From: Clostridiales bacterium
GTDB lineage: Bacteria; Bacillota; Clostridia; Oscillospirales; CAG-272
NCBI GenBank assembly: GCA_003523225.1
Contig: DPGK01000031.1
Coordinates: forward strand, 559 to 8,184
Reading direction: 5' to 3'
DNA: 7,626 bases
Part shown: piece by piece, positions 1 through 5,680 of the stretch
Layout: every line of letters begins with the position of its first letter
Position numbering within the stretch: position 1 is the first letter of the stretch
Notes under the pieces: model-generated
What the model was told of the DNA's origin: nothing
The model's input: only the letters and a program-made list of their open reading frames with translations
Databases searched by the model: none
Position numbers and translations under genes: made by a program

Positions 1-333
1 GACTTCGGCGGAGCGTCAGGATTCTACCGCGCAGTGGAAACCGGAAATTGCAGTGCAAAGCTGATCGGCAGATGCTACATCACCTTCCAGGAGGCTATGT
101 ACAGCGCGGTCTACTATACTGCTGATCTGGGTCAGCCTGCGGACGCCGGGGATGTAAAGGGAAACGTACTGCTTGCTGGAGTGATTGCCAAGGACGGAGC
201 AAGAAGCTTTAAGGTGTTCAACGTAAGCGACGACCCGCAGTCGATGTCTGCGATAAATGTCGAGGCATTTGAAAAGATCTACGCCCGCTATAACGGACGC
301 TTCGGGCTGGGATCGCTTGTTGCTGTAAATTAA
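1..333 (+). CDS. 3' end of an unrecognised protein (partial, 5' end outside the window)
   Basis: The frame is open from the first base to a TAA at 331-333, giving the last 110 residues of a longer protein. A GTG at position 34 lies in frame but has no convincing ribosome binding site, so I treat the gene as running in from the left. The visible part has mixed alpha/beta composition, ends in ...GRFGLGSLVAVN, and shows no cysteine cluster, membrane segment, sorting signal or catalytic motif I recognise. Acetate kinase often precedes yceD in Clostridia, but this C-terminus does not look like acetate kinase. A hairpin follows the stop, and the next gene has its own strong promoter, so this gene is probably a separate transcription unit. 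Function unknown. Confidence 0.7.
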   Translation, partial: DFGGASGFYRAVETGNCSAKLIGRCYITFQEAMYSAVYYTADLGQPADAGDVKGNVLLAGVIAKDGARSFKVFNVSDDPQSMSAINVEAFEKIYARYNGRFGLGSLVAVN

Positions 334-345
334 AAGTATTTTTCG

Positions 346-385
346 TGGCGCGTGGAGACTTAAAGCTTCTACGCGCCATTACAGT
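346..385 (+). terminator. Probable intrinsic terminator after the partial gene
   Basis: TGGCGCGT (346-353) pairs perfectly with ACGCGCCA (371-378). The stem extends inward by about four more pairs, including G-U, around a short loop near 358-366. The downstream sequence (TTACAGTCTTAT) is only moderately T-rich. The hairpin lies 12 bases after the stop codon and before the yceD promoter. That position supports termination, though the weak U-tract makes it less than certain. Confidence 0.6.
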
Positions 386-425
386 CTTATAAAAACATTT
401 GGATGAATATTTTTTAAGAAAAACC

Positions 426-454
426 TTGACATAATCTTCGGATTGTATTATAAT
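426..454 (+). promoter_or_regulatory. Consensus sigma-A promoter of yceD-rpmF
   Basis: TTGACA (426-431) is followed by a 17-base spacer and TATAAT (449-454), a perfect match to the housekeeping consensus. Transcription should start near 461. That rules out the upstream TTG-type start at 460 and supports the ATG at 505. The surroundings are AT-rich, in contrast to the GC-rich coding sequence. Confidence 0.93.
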
Positions 455-504
455 ATGTATTGTCGCTTTTTGTGCCGTCGTATTTTCGGTTTTGGAGGAG
501 GCTA

Positions 505-1044
505 ATGCTTATCGATCTTTCCGCCCTGCTTCGGGGTGAAACCAAAGAAGTTCCGGTCGATTACCGCGTTACCCTCACCGATGCCCCGGACGGTATTGAG
601 TACACAGCCCCTGCCGAGGTACACGGCAAGGTCACTGACAGCGGCGGTTATATCCGCCTTGAGTCAGCGGCTGACGTTCCGTACCGCGGCGAGTGCGCGC
701 GCTGTCTCGACCCGGTTGAGAGGGTGCTGCACGTCAGCTTTGTGCGCACGCTGATCCCCGAGGGAACGGCGAGCGAAAAGCAGCTTTCCGAGCTTGAGGA
801 TGAGGAGGATTACCTTATTATCAAGCGCGGCGTGCTTGATATGGACGAGGCGCTGTGTGAAGCGATCTATCTTGAATTTCCATACCGTCTGCTTTGCTCT
901 GAGGATTGTCCCGGCCTTTGCCCGGTCTGCGGCAAAAAGCTGAAGGTCGGTGAGGTCTGTACCTGCCATAAGCCGGAGACAGACCCGCGATGGGACAAGC
1001 TGAAGAAGCTGCTTGAGAACGAAGAAAACGGCGGCGAAGAATAA
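505..1044 (+). CDS. yceD: YceD family protein (DUF177), large-subunit assembly-associated
   Basis: This 179-residue protein has the length and layout of the YceD/DUF177 family, which is encoded next to rpmF in most bacteria and linked to 23S rRNA and large-subunit biogenesis. Nine cysteines are visible. C64 and C67 form a GECARC pair that is the family hallmark. C131, C135, C139, C142, C152 and C154 form a C-terminal cluster (CPGLCPVCGKKLKVGEVCTC) typical of the Firmicutes version and probably zinc-binding. A DPRWDKLKKLL helix and an acidic tail follow. The start is the ATG at 505, preceded by GGAGGAGG at 494-501. An in-frame start at 460 would lie before the predicted transcript begins. The gene is cotranscribed with rpmF, 45 bases downstream. 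Confidence 0.92.
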   Translation: MLIDLSALLRGETKEVPVDYRVTLTDAPDGIEYTAPAEVHGKVTDSGGYIRLESAADVPYRGECARCLDPVERVLHVSFVRTLIPEGTASEKQLSELEDEEDYLIIKRGVLDMDEALCEAIYLEFPYRLLCSEDCPGLCPVCGKKLKVGEVCTCHKPETDPRWDKLKKLLENEENGGEE

Positions 1045-1089
1045 ATGGAAAGCAATTAAACAAGACATTTATCAGGGAGGTGTAGAGGT

Positions 1090-1275
1090 ATGGCAGTACC
1101 GAAGAGAAAAGTATCGAAAGCCCGCAGAGACAAGAGACGCTCCAGCACATGGAAGCTCGCAACTCCCGGGATGGTCAAGTGCCCGAACTGCGGTGAGCTG
1201 GTTCTGAATCATCATGTCTGCAAGAGCTGCGGCATGTATGACGGCAAGCAGGTTCTCGTTGTTGAGGATAAGTAA
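1090..1275 (+). CDS. rpmF: 50S ribosomal protein L32
   Basis: The 61-residue product begins [19 protein letters not shown], the near-invariant start of bacterial L32. It carries a zinc ribbon made of C31-P-N-C34 and C44-K-S-C47. This is therefore the zinc-binding (C+) form of L32, the form that in some bacteria is replaced by a C- paralogue under zinc limitation. No paralogue is in this window. L32 is a small, late-assembling protein of the large subunit near the peptidyl transferase region. A strong AGGGAGGTG site (1074-1082) sits seven bases before the ATG. The gene follows yceD in the usual order. Identification is essentially certain. Confidence 0.98.
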   Translation: MAVPKRKVSKARRDKRRSSTWKLATPGMVKCPNCGELVLNHHVCKSCGMYDGKQVLVVEDK

Positions 1276-1300
1276 TCGAGGCGTTCGATAAGGACATCAG

Positions 1301-1366
1301 GAAAAAGTCGCCTTAGGCGGCGTGGACGGAAAAGTTCCCGGCTGCGCGTCGCGGCGGCTTTTTCTT
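1301..1366 (+). terminator. Long hairpin terminator after rpmF
   Basis: GAAAAAGTCGCC (1301-1312) pairs with GGCGGCTTTTTC (1353-1364): 12 pairs including one G-U. After a four-base bulge (TTAG, 1313-1316), an inner stem pairs 1317-1324 with 1345-1352, and a small GGAA/TTCC stem (1328-1331 with 1335-1338) caps the structure. The T run (1359-1363) ends the 3' arm as in an A/T-tailed intrinsic terminator. Its location 25 bases after rpmF fits the end of the yceD-rpmF operon. The 64-nt size is longer than usual, so partial read-through or a processing role cannot be excluded. Confidence 0.75.
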
Positions 1367-1426
1367 ATCCCGGCGGAGACCTTCCCACAGTTCAATCAAA
1401 AATCCGAGCAATTTATGGAGTAATAT

Positions 1427-2611
1427 ATGAAGATCAGAACAAAAATTGCCGCGATCGTTGCGGCGGCAGTGGCGGCGTCCCTGCTTCTGACGGGCTGCCA
1501 GCTTTCAACGATATTCGGCGGCGAAACCACAAGCGAGAATGCAGACGGCAGTGTTACCACTACACCCGTTACGGTTGCCGTACCCGAACCGATGGATCTG
1601 AGCGGAATTGACTTTTCCCAATATATAAAGTTAAATTACAAGGATATCCCCTTTACCGTGACCTCTCTGCCGATATCGCCGGGCGAGGAGGAGATCGACA
1701 GCGAGCTGAGCAGTATTCTGGTTTCATACGGGCTTTACGACCTTGACACCACCGCAGAAAAGACTGCGCTTGGGGATTATCTTGAAATAGAGTACACCGG
1801 CTACATGGAGGGCGAGACCTTTGAAGGCGGAACCAGCGAAAAATCCACAATACTTCTCGACACCGAAAAAAGCGGATACATCCCCGGCTTTGCCGACGGG
1901 CTTATCGGAGTGAAGCCCGGAGCTGAGGTTGAGCTGAATCTGACATTCCCGGAGAATTATTATGACGACATTGCGGGCAAGCCCGTGACCTTCAAGGTCA
2001 AGATACACGGCATCTGCCGCCTGCAAATGACCGATGAATCCGCCGCGACTCTCAGCGACGGCAAGTACACGACTCTTAATGAATACCGCGTATATCTTAA
2101 GGATTATCTGACCGAAATATCGGGACACAACGCGTTCAGCGAGGTGTACGATCAGCTCTGGAGCGAGATAATGGACCGTTCCGAGGTGATCTCATATCCC
2201 GACAAGCAGTATCAGTATTACTATTCGCTGCTGACGAATGACCTTATCAGCTCTGCGCTGAGCGCGGGTATGGATTACGACGCATATCTTGCCAAGAACG
2301 GAATAACCGCCGAAAGCATTGACGAGGAGATAAAGAGCTACATCAAGTCCGACCTTGTGATCTACGGCATCGCGGCGGCGGAAAATGTGGAGCTTACCGA
2401 GGAAGATTACAGCGATTACGTCAACAAGTATTACGCATACTACGCGCAGTATCTGATCTATTACGGATACACCACAGAGCAGATAGTTTCGTATCTGCGC
2501 AATCAGGCGTTCAGCGAGGCGGTGCTTTTTGCGGCGTTTTCCTACTGCACGCTTACCGAGAATACCGGAGCATCCGATACTCCGGAAACTACATCCGCTC
2601 CGAATGAATGA
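1427..2611 (+). CDS. Lipoprotein with trigger-factor-like FKBP prolyl isomerase domain
   Basis: This 394-residue protein starts with a basic n-region, a hydrophobic stretch (residues 7-21) and the lipobox LLTGC with Cys24, so it should be lipidated and exposed outside the membrane. A low-complexity Ser/Thr linker (about 30-55) follows. Residues about 115-196 form an FKBP-type peptidyl-prolyl isomerase fold: GDYLEIEYTGYMEGE, then PGFADGLIGVKPG, then the trigger-factor-like FPENYYDDIAGKPVTF. Residues 200-370 are helical and resemble a trigger factor C-terminal/SurA-like chaperone module, by overall character rather than by any single motif. Two tyrosine-rich patches stand out (261-266 and 331-348), and the tail is Thr/Ser/Pro-rich. 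GGAG at 1417-1420 sits six bases before the ATG. No clear promoter is visible in the 60 bases upstream, so expression may depend on read-through from rpmF. It probably helps fold exported proteins, as PrsA does. Domain call firm, client unknown. Confidence 0.88.
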   Translation: MKIRTKIAAIVAAAVAASLLLTGCQLSTIFGGETTSENADGSVTTTPVTVAVPEPMDLSGIDFSQYIKLNYKDIPFTVTSLPISPGEEEIDSELSSILVSYGLYDLDTTAEKTALGDYLEIEYTGYMEGETFEGGTSEKSTILLDTEKSGYIPGFADGLIGVKPGAEVELNLTFPENYYDDIAGKPVTFKVKIHGICRLQMTDESAATLSDGKYTTLNEYRVYLKDYLTEISGHNAFSEVYDQLWSEIMDRSEVISYPDKQYQYYYSLLTNDLISSALSAGMDYDAYLAKNGITAESIDEEIKSYIKSDLVIYGIAAAENVELTEEDYSDYVNKYYAYYAQYLIYYGYTTEQIVSYLRNQAFSEAVLFAAFSYCTLTENTGASDTPETTSAPNE

Positions 2612-2618
2612 TAATACT

Positions 2619-2660
2619 ATCCGGGCTGCCGCGCAACGCGGCAGCCCGGATTCCTTTATT
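2619..2660 (+). terminator. Perfect 15-bp hairpin between convergent genes
   Basis: 2619-2633 (ATCCGGGCTGCCGCG) pairs perfectly with 2637-2651 around the three-base loop CAA. It starts seven bases after the lipoprotein stop, and its far end is 12 bases from the stop of the convergent VWA gene, so it can serve both. The tail is TCCTTTATT on the plus strand and AGTATTAT on the minus strand, so termination relies mainly on the very stable stem. A closely related stem starts at 7604. Confidence 0.85.
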
Positions 2661-2663
2661 GGA

Positions 2664-4070
2664 TCATTCCTGATTTTTATCCCGGCAGGGATGAGTATCG
2701 GCGGTACTGCTGCAGCATTCAAAGCCGCTGTCAACATAGTTGGCGATAAAGCGCGCGTGCAGCTTGCGCTGCTTGCACATAGAGCCGTGTTCCTCTCCGT
2801 TCACCGCAAGAACCTCGGGAAGGACAAATTTAATACACCTTACAGTCACGTCGCGGCAGTGAGGGCCGAGGTGCGCGGGTATCAAAAGAGTTTTCATTCC
2901 GCGTCGGTATTCTATGCAGTCGTCGACCTCGGTGAGTATCACGGCAAGTGCTACCCGCTTTCCGGGGCAGATATTCTTCAGCGTTACGTCAAGCTGAAGT
3001 ATGCGCCCGAGTGATTCAAGTGAAATATCTCCGGCGTCGAACTCCAGCGTGTCGGTGCAGCCGTCGATGGTGATCGGTACTGGCTCGGGACACGTCTCGG
3101 GGCGCTCAACGATGTCGCACTCCACCTTTATTGTGGGAGAGGGGAAGGAAACGCTGTTGCCCTCGGCGTCGGTGTAGCTTACGCTTTCGTTGACCTCAAC
3201 GTCTCCGGTGCAGCTTCCGGTGTGGCGGACTGTGAAATCAAGGTATGCCCCCTCATTCTCCTTTACTCCCAGTGCACCTATCCTCCAGACTAACGATGTG
3301 TCGCTGAGGATCTCTGCGCTGCCGACGGACGGCTTGGATAGCGCAACGATATTGAAGCAGGGGTTCAGCGTGTCGCGTATGGAGATCTCGGTAGCTCCGG
3401 GACGGGTAATATTTGCGGCAAGATCCTCGAACAGATCTTCAAGCTCCGAGTCGTCAGGCGTTATCGCCACATATGAGGATGACGGTTCGGACGCCCATGC
3501 TTCGAGCGCGTCGGCGTCAAATCCGCCGCTGCCCGAAAGACCTATACAGTAAATTATTATTCCGTCCGCCTTCGCGGCGTCTGTGATCGGCACGGGAGAG
3601 GGACCCTCCGTGGTCTCGCCGTCGGTGAACATTACGATTATACGGCCGTGCGTGGAGTCGGAGTCAAACATTCCGACAGCCGTGCTGAATGCGTCCGAAT
3701 GATTTGTCCTTCCGCCTGCACGCAGTGCGTCCACTGCGTCATCAAGCTCTTCAACTGAGGTAATAAGCCCGGTATCTGCGGTTGCGGTGCTGGCAAAGCT
3801 GACAATGCCGATCCGGCTTCCGCCGCCTATCTGACCGTCGCCCGGCGTGTCGGTCGCCTCGTCAATTATCTCAATAAACCGTTTTGCGCCGCTTTTCAGG
3901 TTGGCAAGCGGACTGCCCGCCATGCTGCGCGAGCGGTCAAGCACCAGAACGATGTCAACCGGGTTGGTCATGATGTCCGGCGCCGCCGTAAGCGACAGGC
4001 GGACGCCGAATTCTCCGCCGCATTCGATTCCTGAGGTGGTAAGCTCTTTGTTTGAGTTTGTAATTCCCAT
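2664..4070 (-). CDS. VWA domain protein with cysteine-rich C-terminal region
   Basis: This 468-residue protein has no signal peptide or membrane segment. Residues about 37-220 are a von Willebrand factor A domain with a complete metal-ion-dependent adhesion site: D45-x-S47-x-S49 in VLVLDRSRSM, T122 in GGRTNHSDAF, and D150 in MFTDGET. Residues about 226-320 look like a beta-sandwich of the DUF11/conserved-repeat type (NxxxYTDAEGN-like strands). Residues 318-468 contain 11 of the protein's 15 cysteines (318, 327, 338, 368, 385, 405, 412, 432, 452, 453, 462) and include a segment LDVTLKNICPGKRVALAVIL that I cannot assign to a named family. The start is the ATG at 4068-4070, with an AGGGGG site about ten bases upstream. 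It appears monocistronic, with its own candidate promoter. VWA domains mediate metal-dependent protein binding. The partner here is unknown, and whether the protein is surface-located is unclear without an export signal. Confidence 0.87.
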   Translation of the reverse strand: MGITNSNKELTTSGIECGGEFGVRLSLTAAPDIMTNPVDIVLVLDRSRSMAGSPLANLKSGAKRFIEIIDEATDTPGDGQIGGGSRIGIVSFASTATADTGLITSVEELDDAVDALRAGGRTNHSDAFSTAVGMFDSDSTHGRIIVMFTDGETTEGPSPVPITDAAKADGIIIYCIGLSGSGGFDADALEAWASEPSSSYVAITPDDSELEDLFEDLAANITRPGATEISIRDTLNPCFNIVALSKPSVGSAEILSDTSLVWRIGALGVKENEGAYLDFTVRHTGSCTGDVEVNESVSYTDAEGNSVSFPSPTIKVECDIVERPETCPEPVPITIDGCTDTLEFDAGDISLESLGRILQLDVTLKNICPGKRVALAVILTEVDDCIEYRRGMKTLLIPAHLGPHCRDVTVRCIKFVLPEVLAVNGEEHGSMCKQRKLHARFIANYVDSGFECCSSTADTHPCRDKNQE

Positions 4071-4107
4071 ACGTTTTTATCCCCCTTTTCAAAGCTTTTA
4101 CACTTGC

Positions 4108-4137
4108 ATTATATGCACAGCCAACCGGGGGTGACAT
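4108..4137 (-). promoter_or_regulatory. Candidate promoter of the VWA gene
   Basis: On the minus strand TATAAT (plus 4108-4113) is a perfect -10. The best -35 is ATGTCA (plus 4132-4137), 18 bases away and matching four of six consensus positions. Transcription would start near 4101, about 30 bases before the ATG. It lies downstream of the rpsR terminator, so the VWA gene would be expressed independently of the ribosomal operon. The weak -35 leaves some doubt. Confidence 0.55.
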
Positions 4138-4176
4138 GGGATACTGGAAATCGCGACTTTTTTGCATATATATAAT

Positions 4177-4209
4177 AAAAAGACCGCCGCGCATGACGGC
4201 AGTCTTTTT
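4177..4209 (-). terminator. Intrinsic terminator of the rpsF-ssb-rpsR operon
   Basis: AAAAAGAC (4177-4184) pairs with GTCTTTTT (4202-4209) and GCCG (4186-4189) with CGGC (4197-4200), with one C/A mismatch between and a seven-base loop. Read on the minus strand the stem ends in TTTTT followed by ATTATATA, a classical terminator 13 bases past the rpsR stop. The symmetric A and T runs would also allow activity in the other direction. Confidence 0.88.
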
Positions 4210-4222
4210 ATATTGATTGAAC

Positions 4223-4492
4223 TTAAGCTCCTACATAGGGCAGAAGAGTGACCTCGCGGGCGCGCTTGATAGCCTTCTGAAGCTCGCGCTGATGCTTTGC
4301 GCAGGTGCCGGAAACACGGCGGGGAAGGATCTTGCCGCGCTCGCTGATGTACTTGCGCAGACGACCGGCTTCCTTGTAATCAATATAATCAATTTTGTCC
4401 TCGCAGAAAGCGCATACCTTTCTTCTTCTGCGGTTGGGGTTCTGCGGACGGGCAGCGCGGGGAGCGCGCTCCTTTTCGACCTGTTTATCCAT
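4223..4492 (-). CDS. rpsR: 30S ribosomal protein S18
   Basis: The product is 89 residues from [12 protein letters not shown]. After a basic N-terminal arm with [16 protein letters not shown] come the S18 core motifs [20 protein letters not shown] and [20 protein letters not shown], ending [11 protein letters not shown]. The cysteines in CAFC and GTC suggest the metal-binding form of S18. S18 sits on the 30S platform as a heterodimer with S6, whose gene opens this operon. A TTG start 12 bases upstream is possible, but GGAGG (minus strand, plus 4498-4502) lies five bases before the ATG at 4490-4492 and settles the start there. It is the last gene of the operon. The gene for L9, often nearby in other bacteria, is not present. 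Confidence 0.97.
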   Translation of the reverse strand: MDKQVEKERAPRAARPQNPNRRRRKVCAFCEDKIDYIDYKEAGRLRKYISERGKILPRRVSGTCAKHQRELQKAIKRAREVTLLPYVGA

Positions 4493-4526
4493 AATAGCCT
4501 CCAAATAATTTTAATTAAAGTACGTC

Positions 4527-4988
4527 TCAGAAGGGCAGATCGTCGTCGCCCTTGATGACGTCAAAGTTTTCAGCGGCACCGGGTGTGGCATACGCCTCGG
4601 GGGCGTACTGAGCGGCGGGAGCCGCCGTGGTGCGCTGACTTTCGTTGCGGGAGTCGACGAACATTGCCTCGTCAACCACAACTTCGGTGGAATAGCGCTT
4701 CTGACCCTGCTGATCCTGCCAGTTTCTTGTCTGTATCGAACCTGTGATGCAGAGGGAAGAGCCTTTTTTGAAATAACGGGATATAAATTCGGCGGTCTGT
4801 CTCCACGCAACGCAGCTGATGAAGTCAGCCTGCTGCTGCGCCTGACCGTCTGCCGAGTGCGTCTGATACCGGCGATTTACCGCGAGTGTGAAAGACACAA
4901 CCGAAAATCCGCTTTGAGTCTGCTTCAGCTCAGGGTCTCCGGTAAGTCGTCCGCACAGAACAACTTTGTTAAGGTTGAGGTTTGCCAC
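4527..4988 (-). CDS. ssb: Single-stranded DNA-binding protein
   Basis: The 153-residue protein has an N-terminal OB fold (residues 1 to about 112): LNKVVLCGRLTGDPELKQT, VVSFTLAVNRRY, ADFISCVAWRQTAEFISRYFKKGSSLCITGSIQTR (three consecutive family motifs). A short Ala/Pro/Gln-rich linker follows, then the acidic tip DDDLPF that docks replication and repair partners. Length and tip are those of a housekeeping SSB. The start is GTG at 4986-4988, preceded by GAAGGAG (plus 4998-5004) nine bases away. The standard rpsF-ssb-rpsR order is kept, with 65 bases after rpsF and 34 before rpsR. It coats single-stranded DNA in replication, recombination and repair. Confidence 0.97.
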   Translation of the reverse strand: MANLNLNKVVLCGRLTGDPELKQTQSGFSVVSFTLAVNRRYQTHSADGQAQQQADFISCVAWRQTAEFISRYFKKGSSLCITGSIQTRNWQDQQGQKRYSTEVVVDEAMFVDSRNESQRTTAAPAAQYAPEAYATPGAAENFDVIKGDDDLPF

Positions 4989-5053
4989 GATCCAGTTCTC
5001 CTTCGTTCAGCCTGATGTCTTTTGACTTTGTGGATTGCTTATGCCGTGCTTTA

Positions 5054-5515
5054 TCACTCTGCGTCGGCGGGAGCGGCTTCTTCGGGAGCGGCAGCTTCCT
5101 CGACGGGAGCGGCTTCCTCGACAGGAGCTGTTTCCTCGGCGGCGGCCTTTTCGGCAGCCTCGGCGGCGGCAGCGGCTCTTTCAGCGGCGCGGCGAGCAAC
5201 TCTCTCGGCTACCGCTTCGTCGATCTTTACGACGATGGAGCGCATAACTGCTTCGTCGATATTGAGAAGTCTTTCAAGCTCAGTGGGGAATTCCGCAGGA
5301 GCCTTGAAGGTAACGACGGTGTAATAACCCTCGTTCTGGTCGTTGATGGGGTACTCGAAGCGGCGCTTGCCCCATTCCGCGACGTCTACGATCTCACCGT
5401 TGGTGTCGATGAGGTTTACGAATTTCTGCACTGTGGGAGCGGCGGCGTCGGTGCCGGTGCTGATGTCCACAATGAACATACATTCGTATGCGTTCATTTT
5501 GATTTCGTTTTCCAT
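5054..5515 (-). CDS. rpsF: 30S ribosomal protein S6 with Ala/Glu-rich C-terminal extension
   Basis: Residues about 7-100 are the S6 ferredoxin-like fold: MNAYECMFIVDIS, then EIVDVAEWGKRRFEYPINDQNEGYY, then FKAPAEFPTELERLLNIDEAVMRSIVVKID. Residues 101-153 are an added tail made almost only of Ala, Glu, Pro and Val, with a first helical AERAAAAAEAAEKAAAEE part and then a six-residue repeat (APVEEA twice, then AAPEEA). Typical S6 is about 95-100 residues, so the tail adds about 50. Similar acidic tails occur in other Clostridia. AGGGAGG (plus 5523-5529) lies seven bases before the ATG at 5513-5515 and favours this start over the internal Met7. S6 binds S18 on the 30S platform and the pair can bind the operon's own leader. 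Confidence 0.96.
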   Translation of the reverse strand: MENEIKMNAYECMFIVDISTGTDAAAPTVQKFVNLIDTNGEIVDVAEWGKRRFEYPINDQNEGYYTVVTFKAPAEFPTELERLLNIDEAVMRSIVVKIDEAVAERVARRAAERAAAAAEAAEKAAAEETAPVEEAAPVEEAAAPEEAAPADAE

Positions 5516-5595
5516 ATTATAACCTCCCTATGGACTTGTCGTCCGTGCTTTTTTGGCACGGCAAGGAGACGGGAACACGCCTGCTCCCGCATCAT
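5516..5595 (-). promoter_or_regulatory. rpsF leader, candidate S6:S18 autoregulatory RNA
   Basis: From the predicted transcript start near 5595 to the rpsF ATG there is an 80-nt leader with two hairpins. Nearer the promoter, CGGGA (plus 5570-5574) pairs with TCCCG (5585-5589). Nearer the gene, CCGTGC (plus 5543-5548) pairs with GCACGG (5556-5561), with a possible outer CTTG/CAAG stem that leaves a four-base ACGA bulge. S6:S18 is known to bind a structured rpsF leader containing a conserved CCG in many bacteria. The position and the CCG-containing stem fit that. I have not matched the motif exactly, so the assignment is inference. Confidence 0.45.
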
Positions 5596-5601
5596 TTGCT
5601 T

Positions 5602-5630
5602 ATTATACCATAGCTTTTGGCGGCTGTCAA
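5602..5630 (-). promoter_or_regulatory. Consensus extended -10 promoter of the rpsF operon
   Basis: On the minus strand TTGACA (plus 5625-5630) and TATAAT (plus 5602-5607) are both perfect and separated by 17 bases. A TGG immediately before the -10 makes it an extended -10. An A-rich tract (GAAAAAAG) lies just upstream of the -35 and could act as an UP element. This is one of the strongest promoter sequences in the window, as expected for a ribosomal protein operon. Confidence 0.95.
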
Positions 5631-5635
5631 GACTT

Positions 5636-5677
5636 TTTTCGATATAAATGAAGGGCTTTTCGATATAAATAAAGGGC
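5636..5677. repeat. Two tandem copies of a 21-bp AT-rich repeat
   Basis: Positions 5636-5656 and 5657-5677 are the same 21-base unit (TTTTCGATATAAAT then RAAGGGC) with one difference (G5650 versus A5671). A third TTTT begins immediately after. The pair fills the space between the acetyltransferase stop codon (5681) and the rpsF -35 box (5630). A related copy, TTTTTCGGATATAAAATG, lies at 6244-6261 just upstream of the acetyltransferase gene. Confidence 0.9.
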
Positions 5678-5680
5678 TTT

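Noticed and set aside
460..504. Upstream start extending yceD by 15 residues
   Set aside because: The predicted transcript starts near 461, and the strong GGAGGAGG site at 494-501 serves the ATG at 505.
2529..3014. Plus-strand 161-codon open frame
   Set aside because: It overlaps the end of the lipoprotein gene, the terminator and the C-terminus of the VWA gene on the other strand, and shows no family motif.
5054..5213. Repetitive stretch considered as a CRISPR or minisatellite
   Set aside because: The repeats are 18 bp, in frame, without spacers, and encode the S6 tail.
4982..5647. Plus-strand 221-codon open frame, Gly/Ser/Phe-rich
   Set aside because: It is antisense to rpsF and its strong promoter. 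The low-complexity part is the mirror of the Ala/Glu codons in the S6 tail, and there is no ribosome binding site.
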